From the NCBI GenBank assembly GCA_964291335.2, contig OZ219748.1:620001-684000 (forward strand): DNA of 64,000 nt. The letters are read 5' to 3'. Shown here piece after piece: positions 23,580 to 32,298 of this stretch (position 1 is its first letter; each line of letters opens with the position of its first letter). The notes below the pieces were generated by a model that was given only the letters and a program-made list of their open reading frames with translations, was not told the DNA's origin and did no database searches. The translations under genes and the position numbers were made by a program. Source of the DNA: G964291335 sp964291335 (GTDB taxonomy: Bacteria; Chloroflexota; Dehalococcoidia; Lucifugimonadales; UBA3495).

Positions 23580-24161
23580 TTATGCGCTTCCGATATGCAG
23601 CAAAGCCTGCCGTATATAATCCTCTACGGTCAGCTCGGGAGAGCGGGGCAGGCTGGCTACAGCCCGGCGCGCCTCGGCGCTGGAGTAGCCCAGCGCAGTA
23701 AGGGCAGCAATAACCTCGCTGTCGCCGCCAATGGGGGCGGCTGCCAGCTTGTCCGGTTCCAGTTCCACCTTGCCTTTAAGCTCCAGGATAATGCGACTGG
23801 CAGTGCGGCGGCCAACCCCGGAAACGCTGCCAAGCGTAGCTGCATCCTCTTCGGCAATGGCCTTTCGCAAACCGGCCGCTCCAAGGTCAGACAACAGGGA
23901 CAGGGACATACGGGGGCCCACCCCGGTTACGCCGGTGGTCAGCAGGAACAGATCCAGGGCCGCTTTGCTGGTAAATCCGTAGAGAACCGGCTGATCATTG
24001 AGAAAACGCAGATAGGTAAAGAGATTGACCTGGCTGCCCGTGGAACCCAGGCTGCCAATGTCGGAAGCGGGGATAATAATCTGGAGGGTGATGCCACCCA
24101 CGGCCAGATGGACCCAATCGCTGCCGACGCCGGCCAGGATACCGGTAACGCCGACCAGCAT
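23580..24161 (-). CDS. ruvA: Holliday junction DNA-binding protein RuvA
   Basis: 193 residues: an OB fold (MLVGVTGILAGVGSDWVHLAVGG), helix-hairpin-helix motifs (LLTTGVTGVGPRMSLSLLS and LGSVSGVGRRTASRIILELKGK) and the C-terminal RuvB-binding domain III (ALTALGYSSAEARRAV). It starts three bases after the ruvC stop, with GGAG upstream. Confidence 0.96.
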   Translation of the reverse strand: MLVGVTGILAGVGSDWVHLAVGGITLQIIIPASDIGSLGSTGSQVNLFTYLRFLNDQPVLYGFTSKAALDLFLLTTGVTGVGPRMSLSLLSDLGAAGLRKAIAEEDAATLGSVSGVGRRTASRIILELKGKVELEPDKLAAAPIGGDSEVIAALTALGYSSAEARRAVASLPRSPELTVEDYIRQALLHIGSA

Positions 24162-24164
24162 GCT

Positions 24165-24686
24165 TCAGCGCTCCAGGCCGGGGGGAATCTCCCGGGTCAA
24201 TACCGTCCGGGCTCCGCTCTGAATGAGGTGGCACAAGCCTACCGAAAGGGCATCAGCAGCGTCAGAATCGGGCAGATTCGCCATTCCCAGCGTTGCGGCC
24301 ACCACCCGCTGCATCTGTTCCTTGGATGCGGCGCCGTAGTCGGCCACCGACCGCTTAACCTCGGCCGGCGTGTAGCGATACACCGCCAACCCGGCGCTGG
24401 CAGCGGCAATGAGAACCAGCGCCTGGGCCTGGCCTACCGCTATGGCCGGGCCGATGAACTGCCGCTGACCCTTACCGACGAAGGGTTCTTCCACCGCAAC
24501 CGCCTCCGGCTGAAAAATGCTGAGCATGTTCCGGACGTGGGTGAAAAGTTGATAGAGCCGCTCTTCAATGGGCCAGGTCTTGGGCAAGGCCACCACGCCG
24601 TAATCTTCCACTTCCGGGCGCGGCTCGCCCCGGAGCATGCCATAACCCATCTTTACCGTACCCGGATCAATAGCCAGCACGCGCAT
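24165..24686 (-). CDS. ruvC: Holliday junction resolvase RuvC
   Basis: 173 residues. RNase H-like fold with the catalytic acids visible as Asp7 (LAIDPGT), Glu66/67 (VAVEEPF) and the late Asp pair in SDAADALSVGLCH. Typical length. Lies between yebC and ruvA, the common yebC-ruvC-ruvA order. Confidence 0.95.
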   Translation of the reverse strand: MRVLAIDPGTVKMGYGMLRGEPRPEVEDYGVVALPKTWPIEERLYQLFTHVRNMLSIFQPEAVAVEEPFVGKGQRQFIGPAIAVGQAQALVLIAAASAGLAVYRYTPAEVKRSVADYGAASKEQMQRVVAATLGMANLPDSDAADALSVGLCHLIQSGARTVLTREIPPGLER

Positions 24687-24724
24687 TGTTACATCACATC
24701 AAGACGGAAGCGGAGAAATTAACG

Positions 24725-25492
24725 CTATGAAGCAGCCCCATACCGCTCCAGCACTTCCGGCGGAAAATCGGCATTGGTATAAGCCTTCTGCACGTCGGCC
24801 AGGTCCTCCAACGAATCCAGCAACCTGAGGGTTTGCTCCGCCGCCCGGTCATCCAAAGCAACCGTGGCCCGGGGCACCAGGGAAATATCCGAAGAAGCAA
24901 GGGTTACCCCCGCTTCGATTAACGCCTGCTGCGCGTCCTGCAAACTTTCCGGAGCGGTATAGATTTCAACCACACCGTCCTCGATTTTAACGTCTTCAGC
25001 GCCGGCATCAATGGCGACCAAACCCAGTTCCTCTGCCTGATTTTCGTCCGCCATTTCAATGGTAAGGACGCCCCTGGTCTCGAAGTTCCAGGCCACACAG
25101 CCGGATTCCCCCAGACTACCGCCCCCTTTGCTGAAAGCCGAGCGCACTTCAGCGGCGGTACGATTGCGATTATCGGTGAGGGCCTGAAGCAGGATCGCTC
25201 CGCCGCCCGGCCCATAACCTTCATAAGTGATTTCAACCAGGCTGACGCCGCTTTCCCCAGACTCGCCAGTACCCCGCTTGACGGCGCGGGCGATGCTGTC
25301 CTGGGGCATATTGTTGGAGCGGGCCTTGTCAATAGCCAAACGCAGCCGGAAATTCATATCCGGGTCCCCGCTGCCGCCCTGACTGGCCGCCAGCGTGATG
25401 TCTCGCGCCAGCCTGGTGAACAAGGCGCCCCGTTTGGCATCCGCTGCGCCTTTAGCCCGCTTAATCGTTGACCATTTGGAATGTCCTGACAT
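24725..25492 (-). CDS. yebC: YebC/PmpR family protein (TACO1-like)
   Basis: 255 residues starting MSGHSKWSTIKRAKGAADAKRG, the invariant family start, with NMPQDSIARAVKRGTG and YEGYGPGGGAI. Members help ribosomes pass proline-rich stretches and some act as transcription regulators; the former may matter here because the two surface proteins are extremely proline-rich. The ATG at 25492 has AAGGAGG eight bases upstream; the frame is open to 25597 but without conservation. Confidence 0.95.
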   Translation of the reverse strand: MSGHSKWSTIKRAKGAADAKRGALFTRLARDITLAASQGGSGDPDMNFRLRLAIDKARSNNMPQDSIARAVKRGTGESGESGVSLVEITYEGYGPGGGAILLQALTDNRNRTAAEVRSAFSKGGGSLGESGCVAWNFETRGVLTIEMADENQAEELGLVAIDAGAEDVKIEDGVVEIYTAPESLQDAQQALIEAGVTLASSDISLVPRATVALDDRAAEQTLRLLDSLEDLADVQKAYTNADFPPEVLERYGAAS

Positions 25493-25778
25493 TACGGTTG
25501 CCTCCTTAGCAGCACAACGACCAGCACCCGCCGGACCAGGGCCGCTGTCGCAGCATACGCACACCGCCACCGGTAGATACGATTTTAGCACCCGCAACCC
25601 GGACGGTCAAAAGGAAAACGGCAAGAAAAATGGCGCAGAACCTGGTTAATCGAGCAACACGGTTCCGGCTTTAAGCAGCCCGGGTATTGCGTCAAGGAAG
25701 CGATTGGCTCCAGCAGCAGGGGTTGACCGGAACATTGCTGCCGGGGAAGGCCGGGTCAGCCGGCCCTTCACGGCGGAA

Positions 25779-26345
25779 TTAACGCAGCCCATCCATTAAC
25801 CGCACCGTCATGGTTCCTGCCTCCAGGTCAACCGCCCGGATTACCCGGCTCAGGGCTGGAAGCAGAACTTCGCCGGAATCTCCGCGAACCAGGTAAACAT
25901 CATTGCTGCCCGTTTCTATAATTTCGGCAACACGGCCCAGCTCCTCCCCTTCCTCGGTAACCACCCGGAGATTCAGCAGTTGATAATGATAGAATTCACC
26001 CGGTGGAAGACTGGGAGCCGATGCCGTCGGGACGGTAATTTCCTGCCCCTGGTATGCCCGCACTTCCGCCGCCGTCTCTAGTCCGGACAGCTTCAGAATT
26101 ACCAGATTGGGCGGCTGAAACGAGGATGCCATTACTTCGCGGGGCAATCCCTGAAGGTAGAGCCGCTGACCGGGGTCAAATCGCTGCGGAAAGTCGCTGA
26201 ACGCTTTTGCCCGCAGCTCGCCGGCAACGCCATGGGGGCCAAGGACAACCGCGACAACAACCGGACCTGGTTTGCCGGGGCCAGGAATGCCATCAACAGC
26301 GCTCAAGGGGTGATCGACAAGCTGGAATGTGGAACGTAAACTCAA
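25779..26345 (-). CDS. rimM: 16S rRNA processing protein RimM
   Basis: 188 residues. After a divergent N-terminus come PVVVAVVLGPHGVAGELRAKAFSDFPQRF (the RimM barrel start) and a PRC-barrel half: GEFYHYQLLNLRV, LGRVAEIIETGSNDVYLVRG, EVLLPAL. RimM helps mature the 30S head around S19. It lies 27 bases downstream of khpA in an rpsP-khpA-rimM operon; trmD and rplS, often next, are absent. Confidence 0.92.
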   Translation of the reverse strand: MSLRSTFQLVDHPLSAVDGIPGPGKPGPVVVAVVLGPHGVAGELRAKAFSDFPQRFDPGQRLYLQGLPREVMASSFQPPNLVILKLSGLETAAEVRAYQGQEITVPTASAPSLPPGEFYHYQLLNLRVVTEEGEELGRVAEIIETGSNDVYLVRGDSGEVLLPALSRVIRAVDLEAGTMTVRLMDGLR

Positions 26346-26372
26346 GTTTGGGTTGGGGTATCTGCCAAAGAG

Positions 26373-26600
26373 CTAGACGATTTCCAGAATGGCGCGGGTT
26401 CCTTCCTTCACCGCCGCTACCCGCAGCAGCACCCGCATGGCCTGGGCCACGCGTCCCTGACGGCCAATAACTTTGCCTTTATCCTCCGGAGCCACCTCCA
26501 GCCGGAGAACAACCTGGCCGTCTTCCACCGTCTCGGTTACAACCACTGCATCGGGGTTTGAGGCCAGGGAACGGGCAATATACTCAATCAACTCTTTCAT
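26373..26600 (-). CDS. khpA: KH-domain RNA-binding protein KhpA
   Basis: 75 residues; a single KH domain with the GxxG loop at residues 46-49 (GKVIGRQGRVAQAMRVL). KhpA proteins bind RNA, often with KhpB. The ATG overlaps the rpsP stop by four bases, so the two are translationally coupled, as in many bacteria. Confidence 0.93.
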   Translation of the reverse strand: MKELIEYIARSLASNPDAVVVTETVEDGQVVLRLEVAPEDKGKVIGRQGRVAQAMRVLLRVAAVKEGTRAILEIV

Positions 26601-26881
26601 TCAACCAACTCTGCTTCCGATGCTCCCGCCGAGTTGACCGCATCGTAAATACCCTGCCAGTCAAAGATGCGTTTTACCGCCTCGGAGGGCTGGGCTCCCC
26701 GCTGTAGCCAGGCAACAGCTCGCTCCTTCTTGAGAGTTATCGCCGGCGGATCCACCATCGGGTCGTATTGACCGATCCATTCAATAAAGGCGCCATCGCG
26801 AGGCGCCAACGCCTCGGCGACCACAATCCGGTATGCGGGACTACCTTTCTTCCCTACCCTTCTCAAACGAATTCGCAGCAT
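26597..26881 (-). CDS. rpsP: 30S ribosomal protein S16
   Basis: 94 residues starting MLRIRLRRVGKKGSPAYRIVVAEALAPRDGAFIEWIGQYDP, unmistakable S16. First gene of the rpsP-khpA-rimM operon; a long leader region lies upstream. Confidence 0.97.
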   Translation of the reverse strand: MLRIRLRRVGKKGSPAYRIVVAEALAPRDGAFIEWIGQYDPMVDPPAITLKKERAVAWLQRGAQPSEAVKRIFDWQGIYDAVNSAGASEAELVE

Positions 26882-27066
26882 AGAAACCCCAATAGCCTGA
26901 CTTTGTCCAGCAGTTTTCCTGGCAGCATTGTACGTTGGCGCAGCCCGGCTGTCAACGTAAACTGATTAACCCTGTGGCCGGGTTATGACCAATAAAGGGC
27001 GCCTGTCCTGAAAGAGGATCAATAAGGCCTGAAGCCTTGTTCTGTAGCTGAGGAACTTAAAAGGGT

Positions 27067-27229
27067 TCGGGCCCAGCCAATCTGGATGAAGGCGCCCCCC
27101 AGGAAAATCAGGGTCTCGGGGGCGATGATAGGCATTGGCCTGGGCCCGACTGACGGGTGCTTAATTCGCGCAAAAGGTTACGGGAGGTTCACCCCGTCGT
27201 GTCCAGACTGATGCCTATCATCGCCCCCG
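27067..27229 (-). ncRNA. Structured RNA or attenuator candidate with crossing helices
   Basis: Positions 27117-27135 and 27211-27229 are perfect 19-bp inverted repeats (CGGGGGCGATGATAGGCAT and its complement). Positions 27067-27080 pair with 27135-27149 (TCGGGCCCAGCCAA with TTGG-C-CTGGGCCCGA, one bulge). The order is such that the two helices cross, which would form a pseudoknot or two alternative folds. The strand is uncertain; it lies upstream of rpsP (minus) and fmt (plus). No match to tmRNA, SRP RNA or RNase P landmarks. Confidence 0.4.
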
Positions 27230-27249
27230 CGTACTAAACTATGTTCCAT
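27178..27249 (-). CDS. Possible leader peptide upstream of rpsP
   Basis: A 23-codon frame, MEHSLVRGGDDRHQSGHDGV then NLP and TAA, preceded by AAGGAGGTGAT, which is a near-perfect match to the 16S anti-Shine-Dalgarno, five bases from the ATG. It runs through one arm of the 19-bp inverted repeat, an arrangement seen in attenuator leaders. Not confirmed by any conservation. Confidence 0.3.
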   Translation of the reverse strand: MEHSLVRGGDDRHQSGHDGVNLP

Positions 27250-27442
27250 GCCGCATCACCTCCTTTTCTGAATTCCCGCCCAGCGGTTAGATAATTGATA
27301 ACATAGACCGTAAACCTTGTCAAGGCCGGAACCGGGCCGGATACGAAACGCTTCGGCCACTGGCGAACCGGCAGTTCCCGGGTTAAAGGGCTTCCGGTGT
27401 TTCCCGCCGGGCAGAATAACCTTGTCAGGTATTAGGAGGATT

Positions 27443-28423
27443 ATGCGCATCGTCTTTATGGGAACCCCGAACTACGCCGTGCCGGCGCTCCAGGCAATTC
27501 TTCAAGCTGAAAACCTGAAGGTGGTGGGCGTTTACACACCACCGGACCGACCACGCGGCCGCGGCCTGCCTCTGGAAATGTCTCCCGTCAAGGCCCTGGC
27601 CCTGGCCCGCGACCTTCCCGTGTTTCAGCCGCCGTCCTTGCGCCCACAATCAACACAAACAGAACTGGCATCCCTAAAGCCGGACCTTATTCTGGTGGCA
27701 GCTTACGGGAAGCTCTTGCCCCCGGGGGTTTTGACCTTGCCGCCAGCAGGTTGTCTGAACCTGCATCCCTCTCTGCTGCCCAGGTATCGCGGGCCTTCTC
27801 CAGTGGTAGCGGCCATACTCAACGGCGACGAGCAGACTGGCGTTTCCCTGATGCTGCTGGATGCGGGAATGGATACCGGCCCGGTGTTGAGCCAGCAGAA
27901 ACTGACCCTTGCCGGCGCCGAAACCGCCGGTACACTGACTGCCGAACTCTTCAGGCTGGGCGCCGACCTGTTCCTCCGGAGCCTGCCTGATTGGACCGCG
28001 GGGAGCCTGAAAGCCGTTCCTCAGGATGAAGCCCTGGCAACCGTTACCCGCAAGCTGACGCGGGCCGACGGCCAGGCCGACTGGACTTTGCCCGCCACCG
28101 ATTTGGAACGGCGACTGCGCGCCTTTACTCCCTGGCCCGGCTTGACCACCCACTGGCAAGGAAAGCCCCTGCGCCTCCTGGCGGCAACTCCTCTCGACGA
28201 CGCCGGCGCCCTGGTGAAAGCGTCCGGGGGCAAGCCCGGGCAGGTTGTGCCTCTGCCCATCCCGGATCTGCCCATCGGCGTAGTTGCCGGACGGGGCATC
28301 CTGGCGCTGAAAAGGGTGCAAATGGCCGGAAGACGGGCCGCCAATGCCGCTGACTTCCGGCGCGGATACCCGGGCATTATTGGCAGTCAGCTGACCGGCG
28401 GCCCGGTTGCCGAATCGGCTTGA
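27443..28423 (+). CDS. fmt: Methionyl-tRNA formyltransferase
   Basis: 326 residues beginning MRIVFMGTPNYAVPAL. Contains AYGKLLPPGVL, the catalytic GCLNLHPSLLPRYRGPSPV (Asn and His), and MDTGPVL (Asp). It formylates initiator Met-tRNA. The ATG at 27443 is preceded by AGGAGG; the frame is open 42 codons further upstream without support. The usual partner def is not adjacent. Its end overlaps the convergent membrane-protein gene by 37 bases. Confidence 0.96.
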   Translation: MRIVFMGTPNYAVPALQAILQAENLKVVGVYTPPDRPRGRGLPLEMSPVKALALARDLPVFQPPSLRPQSTQTELASLKPDLILVAAYGKLLPPGVLTLPPAGCLNLHPSLLPRYRGPSPVVAAILNGDEQTGVSLMLLDAGMDTGPVLSQQKLTLAGAETAGTLTAELFRLGADLFLRSLPDWTAGSLKAVPQDEALATVTRKLTRADGQADWTLPATDLERRLRAFTPWPGLTTHWQGKPLRLLAATPLDDAGALVKASGGKPGQVVPLPIPDLPIGVVAGRGILALKRVQMAGRRAANAADFRRGYPGIIGSQLTGGPVAESA

Positions 28424-29313
28424 GGCGCCGGCCGCTCCCCTCTGACCCGGCCATCAGGCCGCCACATCCTCAGGCCGGCGTAGATTAGCGCCGCCGCCAC
28501 AACCGGCGTCAGAGCCGGAAACAGCAGCGTTTTAAGCAGGTTGGCCGTAAATGCTTCCACCACATCTGAAATCAAGGCAACTGTGGCGGGCGCCGCCGCC
28601 AAATGGTGGCCAGCCGCACCGACAGCCAGAGACGCCAGCCAGCCAGTCAGCAACCAATATGCCAGAGCCAGAAGCGCAAGGGCGCTTAAGCCGGTGATTA
28701 AGGAAACTGTTAGCAGCCAGCGAAGGAACGCCTTTGGACAGCGCCAACAGAACAGCCCCATAAGCGCCGCTGTCAAAGCCATAACAATCACGCTGCCAAG
28801 ACGCCCCCGGCGCAAGCCCTGCGTGATTCTGGCGCGGTATTGCCCGGCGGCGCGACGCAGCTCCCCGGCCGTTTTCGCCCCCGAAATGGTCAGCAGCAAG
28901 GGAACCGCATCTACCCTTTGGTTTTCCCCTTGCCGGGGGCCGTCCATAACAAAATAAAGGTCCAGCCGGTCGGTTTCACCCTGAAAATAAGCCTCGGCCC
29001 TTTGCAGGTTGGCTGCCGTCTGCTCCTCCAGCCATTCCGCAGTCATTGTATCCCGCATCAAGTCAAGCGGCTCGCCCCGGTAGTCTCCGGCCACCGCCCC
29101 CAGCCACCCCCGCAGCCAGGCAGCAACGACCGGGTCTTTCATTGCTTCAGAATGGAAACGCCGGTAAGCGTCCTTTCTCGCCAGGGCTTCCAGGTAAAGG
29201 CCTCGCTCCAGCAACCCGGAAAGCAGCCAGATAAATAGAAAGCAAAAAAAGGCGACCAGGAACCCCGCACCCAGCAGAACAGAAAAGAGAGACCTGGCAA
29301 TCGCAAGAGGCAT
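28387..29313 (-). CDS. Multi-pass membrane protein of unknown function
   Basis: 308 residues, not recognised. A first membrane segment (about 8-35, SVLLGAGFLVAFFCFLFIWLL) is followed by a roughly 140-residue polar region (about 38-175, with DAYRRFHSEAMKDPVVAAWLRGWLG and LDLYFVMDGPRQGENQRVDAVPL), then three or more membrane helices (about 176-195, 200-225, 255-285) and a short charged tail. The layout suggests a large extracytoplasmic loop between the first two helices. The fmt and etf genes around it give no clue. Confidence 0.7.
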   Translation of the reverse strand: MPLAIARSLFSVLLGAGFLVAFFCFLFIWLLSGLLERGLYLEALARKDAYRRFHSEAMKDPVVAAWLRGWLGAVAGDYRGEPLDLMRDTMTAEWLEEQTAANLQRAEAYFQGETDRLDLYFVMDGPRQGENQRVDAVPLLLTISGAKTAGELRRAAGQYRARITQGLRRGRLGSVIVMALTAALMGLFCWRCPKAFLRWLLTVSLITGLSALALLALAYWLLTGWLASLAVGAAGHHLAAAPATVALISDVVEAFTANLLKTLLFPALTPVVAAALIYAGLRMWRPDGRVRGERPAPQADSATGPPVS

Positions 29314-29477
29314 TTACAATCGGATTTCCGGGCAGCTGACGCCGCGTTTGGCGTGCAGTATAAGGATTTTGCGATGGCAATGGTAGTTGGCCGCTGTCAG
29401 CCATTCGTTGACACCCAAAACCGTTGAGTGCTACATTGCAATGGGTCGAAATCAGTATTTCCTTGCGAGGAACCAGT

Positions 29478-30278
29478 ATGCCAGCCAGGATTGCCGTACT
29501 AGCCAAACAGGTGATTGATCCGGAAATGCCCCTGGCCGCTTTCCAGATTGACGCCAACGCCAGGCGGGTTGTAACGCCGCCGAGCATTCCCCCGGTGGTA
29601 AACGGGTTTGACGAAAACGCGGTGGAGGCTGCGCTGCAGCTCAAAGACGCTCAAGGCGCCCATGTAACCGTAATCTCTGCCGGGGCTTCCTTTGCCCTGG
29701 ACGTTATGAAAAAGCCCTTGTCCATGGGCGCCGATGAGTTGGTTCTGCTCCAGGATGCCGCCTTTGATAATACGGTGGACAGCTTTTTTACGGCGCAACT
29801 GCTGGCGGCGGCTATTCGGAAACTGGAAGGGTTCGACCTGATTATCTGCGGACGGCAGGCGTCCGACTGGGACAATGCCCAGGTGCCGCTGGGCATCGCC
29901 GAACTGCTGGGGCTGTCCTGCGTGGCTCTGGGCAAGAAAGTAAACCTGCAAAACGATAAGGTGGTGGTAGAGCGCCTAATTCCCGATGGCTACGAATTAG
30001 TCGAAGCTCCCCTGCCGGCGTTGGTAACCGTGAGTAACGAACTGGGGCAGCCCCGCTACCCTACCTTGCGGGGAATAATGGCCGCAACCCGCAAGCGTCC
30101 CACCATTTGGGGCATTTCGGACCTGGGACCGGAGGCGAGCCAATTGGAACCCCGGCTGACTCTGCACGACCTTTTTGTGCCGGTCAGCAACGCCGAGTGC
30201 GAACTGATTGAAGGCGACGATGAAGTGGATGCCGGACGGCAGTTGGCGCTCCGGCTGCGTGAAGACAAGTTTATTTAG
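29478..30278 (+). CDS. etfB: Electron transfer flavoprotein beta subunit
   Basis: 266 residues with ARIAVLAKQVIDPE, NGFDENAVEAALQLKD, the family signature around VERLIPDGYELVEAPLPALVTVSNELGQPRYPTLRGIMAATRK, and AMP-site residues. ETF carries electrons from acyl-CoA and related dehydrogenases to the quinone pool. The ATG at 29478 is preceded by GAGGAACC; upstream codons are unsupported. etfA follows 88 bases later. Confidence 0.95.
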   Translation: MPARIAVLAKQVIDPEMPLAAFQIDANARRVVTPPSIPPVVNGFDENAVEAALQLKDAQGAHVTVISAGASFALDVMKKPLSMGADELVLLQDAAFDNTVDSFFTAQLLAAAIRKLEGFDLIICGRQASDWDNAQVPLGIAELLGLSCVALGKKVNLQNDKVVVERLIPDGYELVEAPLPALVTVSNELGQPRYPTLRGIMAATRKRPTIWGISDLGPEASQLEPRLTLHDLFVPVSNAECELIEGDDEVDAGRQLALRLREDKFI

Positions 30279-30366
30279 ACGCCGGCTGAAATTCAGCCGG
30301 CAATTGGCGGTATGCCAGGGCAGCCAGCCCATAATAAACTGAAATAAACTAACCTGGGGAGGCCCT

Positions 30367-31365
30367 ATGGCTGAGGGAACAGGAGTACTGGTAATCGGCG
30401 AGTTGCAGGAAGGGGAGCTTGGCGCGGCTTCCCGGGAAATGCTGGCCGCTGGCCGAAAGGTAGCCGATGGTCTGAAGCAGGAATTGGCCATTGGCCTGTT
30501 CAGCGACCGGGTGGAAGGCCCGGCCCAAACGGCAATCGCCCACGGGGCTGACCGGGTTTACTCGGTTACCAACCCGTCTCTGGCCGGCTTTCAGGTTGAC
30601 TTTTACCTCGCCGCCATGACAACTCTCTGTCAGGAAATTAACCCCGGTATTATCCTGATGGCCCGAACCAACGAAGGCCGGGAAATCGCCCCCCGCCTGG
30701 CTTTTCGCTTGGGTGTAGGCCTGGCCCAGGACTGCCTGGAGGTGTCAGTAGATGCCGCCAGCGGTAAGCTGCTGGCTAATCGCCCGGTTTACGGCGGCAA
30801 TGCCGTAGCAGTAATCAGCTGCAACCACACTCCCCAGGTAGCGGCCATCAGACCAAAGGCTTACCCGCCGCTGGAACCCGACCCTTCCCGTTCCGGGGAA
30901 GTGGTTTCTTTCCCGGTAGATTTAGACCCGTCCCTGGCGCGCAGCCGGGTCGTTGACGTGGTTAAGGAGAAAGCGGAAGGAGTAAAACTGGAGGAGGCCA
31001 GTATTGTGGTTTCCGGAGGCCGGGGGTTGGGCGGGCCGGAACCCTTCGCTCAACTGGAAGAGTTAGCGAACCTGCTGGGCGGAGCCGTTGGCGCCTCCCG
31101 GGCGGCAGTGGATTCAGGCTGGGCGCCAGCCAGCTGCCAGGTAGGGCTCACCGGCAAGACCATAACCCCTGACCTTTACATTACCGTGGCCATCTCCGGC
31201 GCCAGCCAGCACATGGCCGGTTGTTCCGGCTCCAGAGCCATCGTAGCCATCAACAAGGACGCAGAGGCTAACATTTTCAAGGAAGCCCGCTACGGCGTCG
31301 TCGGCGACTGGGAGAAGGTGCTGACCGGCCTGACCGAAACCATTCGGGAACTGACTCAGGACTAG
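30367..31365 (+). CDS. etfA: Electron transfer flavoprotein alpha subunit
   Basis: 332 residues with the C-terminal FAD-binding signature VGASRAAVDSGWAPASCQVG, LTGKTITPDLYITVAISGASQHMAGC and IVAINKDAEANIF. Partner of the preceding etfB. The ribosome site GGGGAGG is well placed. Fits the rich acyl-CoA metabolism elsewhere in the window. Confidence 0.96.
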   Translation: MAEGTGVLVIGELQEGELGAASREMLAAGRKVADGLKQELAIGLFSDRVEGPAQTAIAHGADRVYSVTNPSLAGFQVDFYLAAMTTLCQEINPGIILMARTNEGREIAPRLAFRLGVGLAQDCLEVSVDAASGKLLANRPVYGGNAVAVISCNHTPQVAAIRPKAYPPLEPDPSRSGEVVSFPVDLDPSLARSRVVDVVKEKAEGVKLEEASIVVSGGRGLGGPEPFAQLEELANLLGGAVGASRAAVDSGWAPASCQVGLTGKTITPDLYITVAISGASQHMAGCSGSRAIVAINKDAEANIFKEARYGVVGDWEKVLTGLTETIRELTQD

Positions 31366-31422
31366 CTTGCGACCCACGGCCGACAGCGGGGCCGGCTCCG
31401 GCCCATTCCGGGAATGGCCGGT

Positions 31423-32277
31423 TCAGTTATCCGCAGAAGGTTGCAGCAGCAGGATATTGTCAATCAGCCGGGTAGAGCCCAGATGCACTGCCAGCGAGGC
31501 CATTGCCGGGGCCTTTACCTGTTGCAGTTCCGCCAAAGTAGCGGCGTCGGCTACACTGACGTAATCTATTCCCCCCAGCAATGGTTCCCCTGCCAGAACG
31601 GCGCGGATGGCCGCTCGCAGGGTTTCGGCATCGGATTCGCCGCGCCGCCACAACTCTTCCGCCCGGGACAAGGCCCGGAAAATCACCGGCGCCGCTCTCC
31701 GCTCCGCGGCCGTCAGGTAAGCGTTGCGACTGCTCAGCGCCAGCCCGTCAGCATCCCGAACCGTTGGCGCCGCCACAATTTCCACCCCCAGGTTCAGGTC
31801 TCGTTCCAGCTGCCGAATAACCGCCAACTGCTGCCCGTCTTTCTGTCCGAAGTAGGCCCGGTCCGGGCGCAGCACATTGAACAGCTTGGTTACGACAGTG
31901 GCTACCCCCCGAAAGTGGCCCGGGCGCGCCGCACCCTCCAGGCCGGCAGCCAGACTGCCAGGCTCAACCCAGGTGTCAAAGCCGGGTGGGTAAACCTCCT
32001 CCGTCAGCGGCGCATACACCAAATCCACCCCCTCCGTCTCCAGCAGCGCCAGGTCCCGGCCCAGATCCTGCGGATACCGCGCCAAATCCTCCCGGGGGCC
32101 AAACTGGGCGGGGTTAACAAAAATAGAGACGGCCACCCTGACATTCTCCCGCCGCGCCTGCCTTACCAGCGCCAGATGGCCGGCATGCAGGGCCCCCATG
32201 GTTGGCGCCAGACCCAAAGGTCTGGGGCAGCCCCGGACGGCCCGGAGCGTTTCAGCGTTGGTGGTCAGCGTCAGCAT
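31423..32277 (-). CDS. panC: Pantothenate synthetase
   Basis: 284 residues: LGLAPTMGALHAGHLALV (nucleotide-binding His motif), FVNPAQFGPREDLARYPQ, HFRGVATVVTKLFNVLRPDRAYFGQKDGQQ, VRDADGLALSSRN. Joins pantoate and beta-alanine with ATP. It follows herA by 21 bases on the same strand; no panB or panD nearby, though a panE-like gene is at 56796. Confidence 0.95.
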   Translation of the reverse strand: MLTLTTNAETLRAVRGCPRPLGLAPTMGALHAGHLALVRQARRENVRVAVSIFVNPAQFGPREDLARYPQDLGRDLALLETEGVDLVYAPLTEEVYPPGFDTWVEPGSLAAGLEGAARPGHFRGVATVVTKLFNVLRPDRAYFGQKDGQQLAVIRQLERDLNLGVEIVAAPTVRDADGLALSSRNAYLTAAERRAAPVIFRALSRAEELWRRGESDAETLRAAIRAVLAGEPLLGGIDYVSVADAATLAELQQVKAPAMASLAVHLGSTRLIDNILLLQPSADN

Positions 32278-32298
32278 CGGAGAGGCCGCTTGAAGCCT

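Larger units (their letters stand above)
26882..27442. other. Divergent leader region between rpsP and fmt
   Basis: About 560 bases without a recognised gene. It contains two crossing sets of inverted repeats (27067-27229) and a short minus-strand frame with an excellent ribosome site (27178-27249), both listed separately. A further 38-codon minus-strand frame (27019-27135, MPIIAPETLIFLGG...) has no ribosome site. Confidence 0.5.

Noticed and set aside
27019..27135. 38-residue frame starting MPIIAPETLIFLGG
   Set aside because: No ribosome binding site, and its start lies inside the inverted repeat; kept only as a note.
27117..27229. SRP RNA, tmRNA or RNase P RNA
   Set aside because: The long hairpin suggested a housekeeping RNA, but the GGAAGGAAGCAGCC, tRNA-like tmRNA end and RNase P core motifs are missing.
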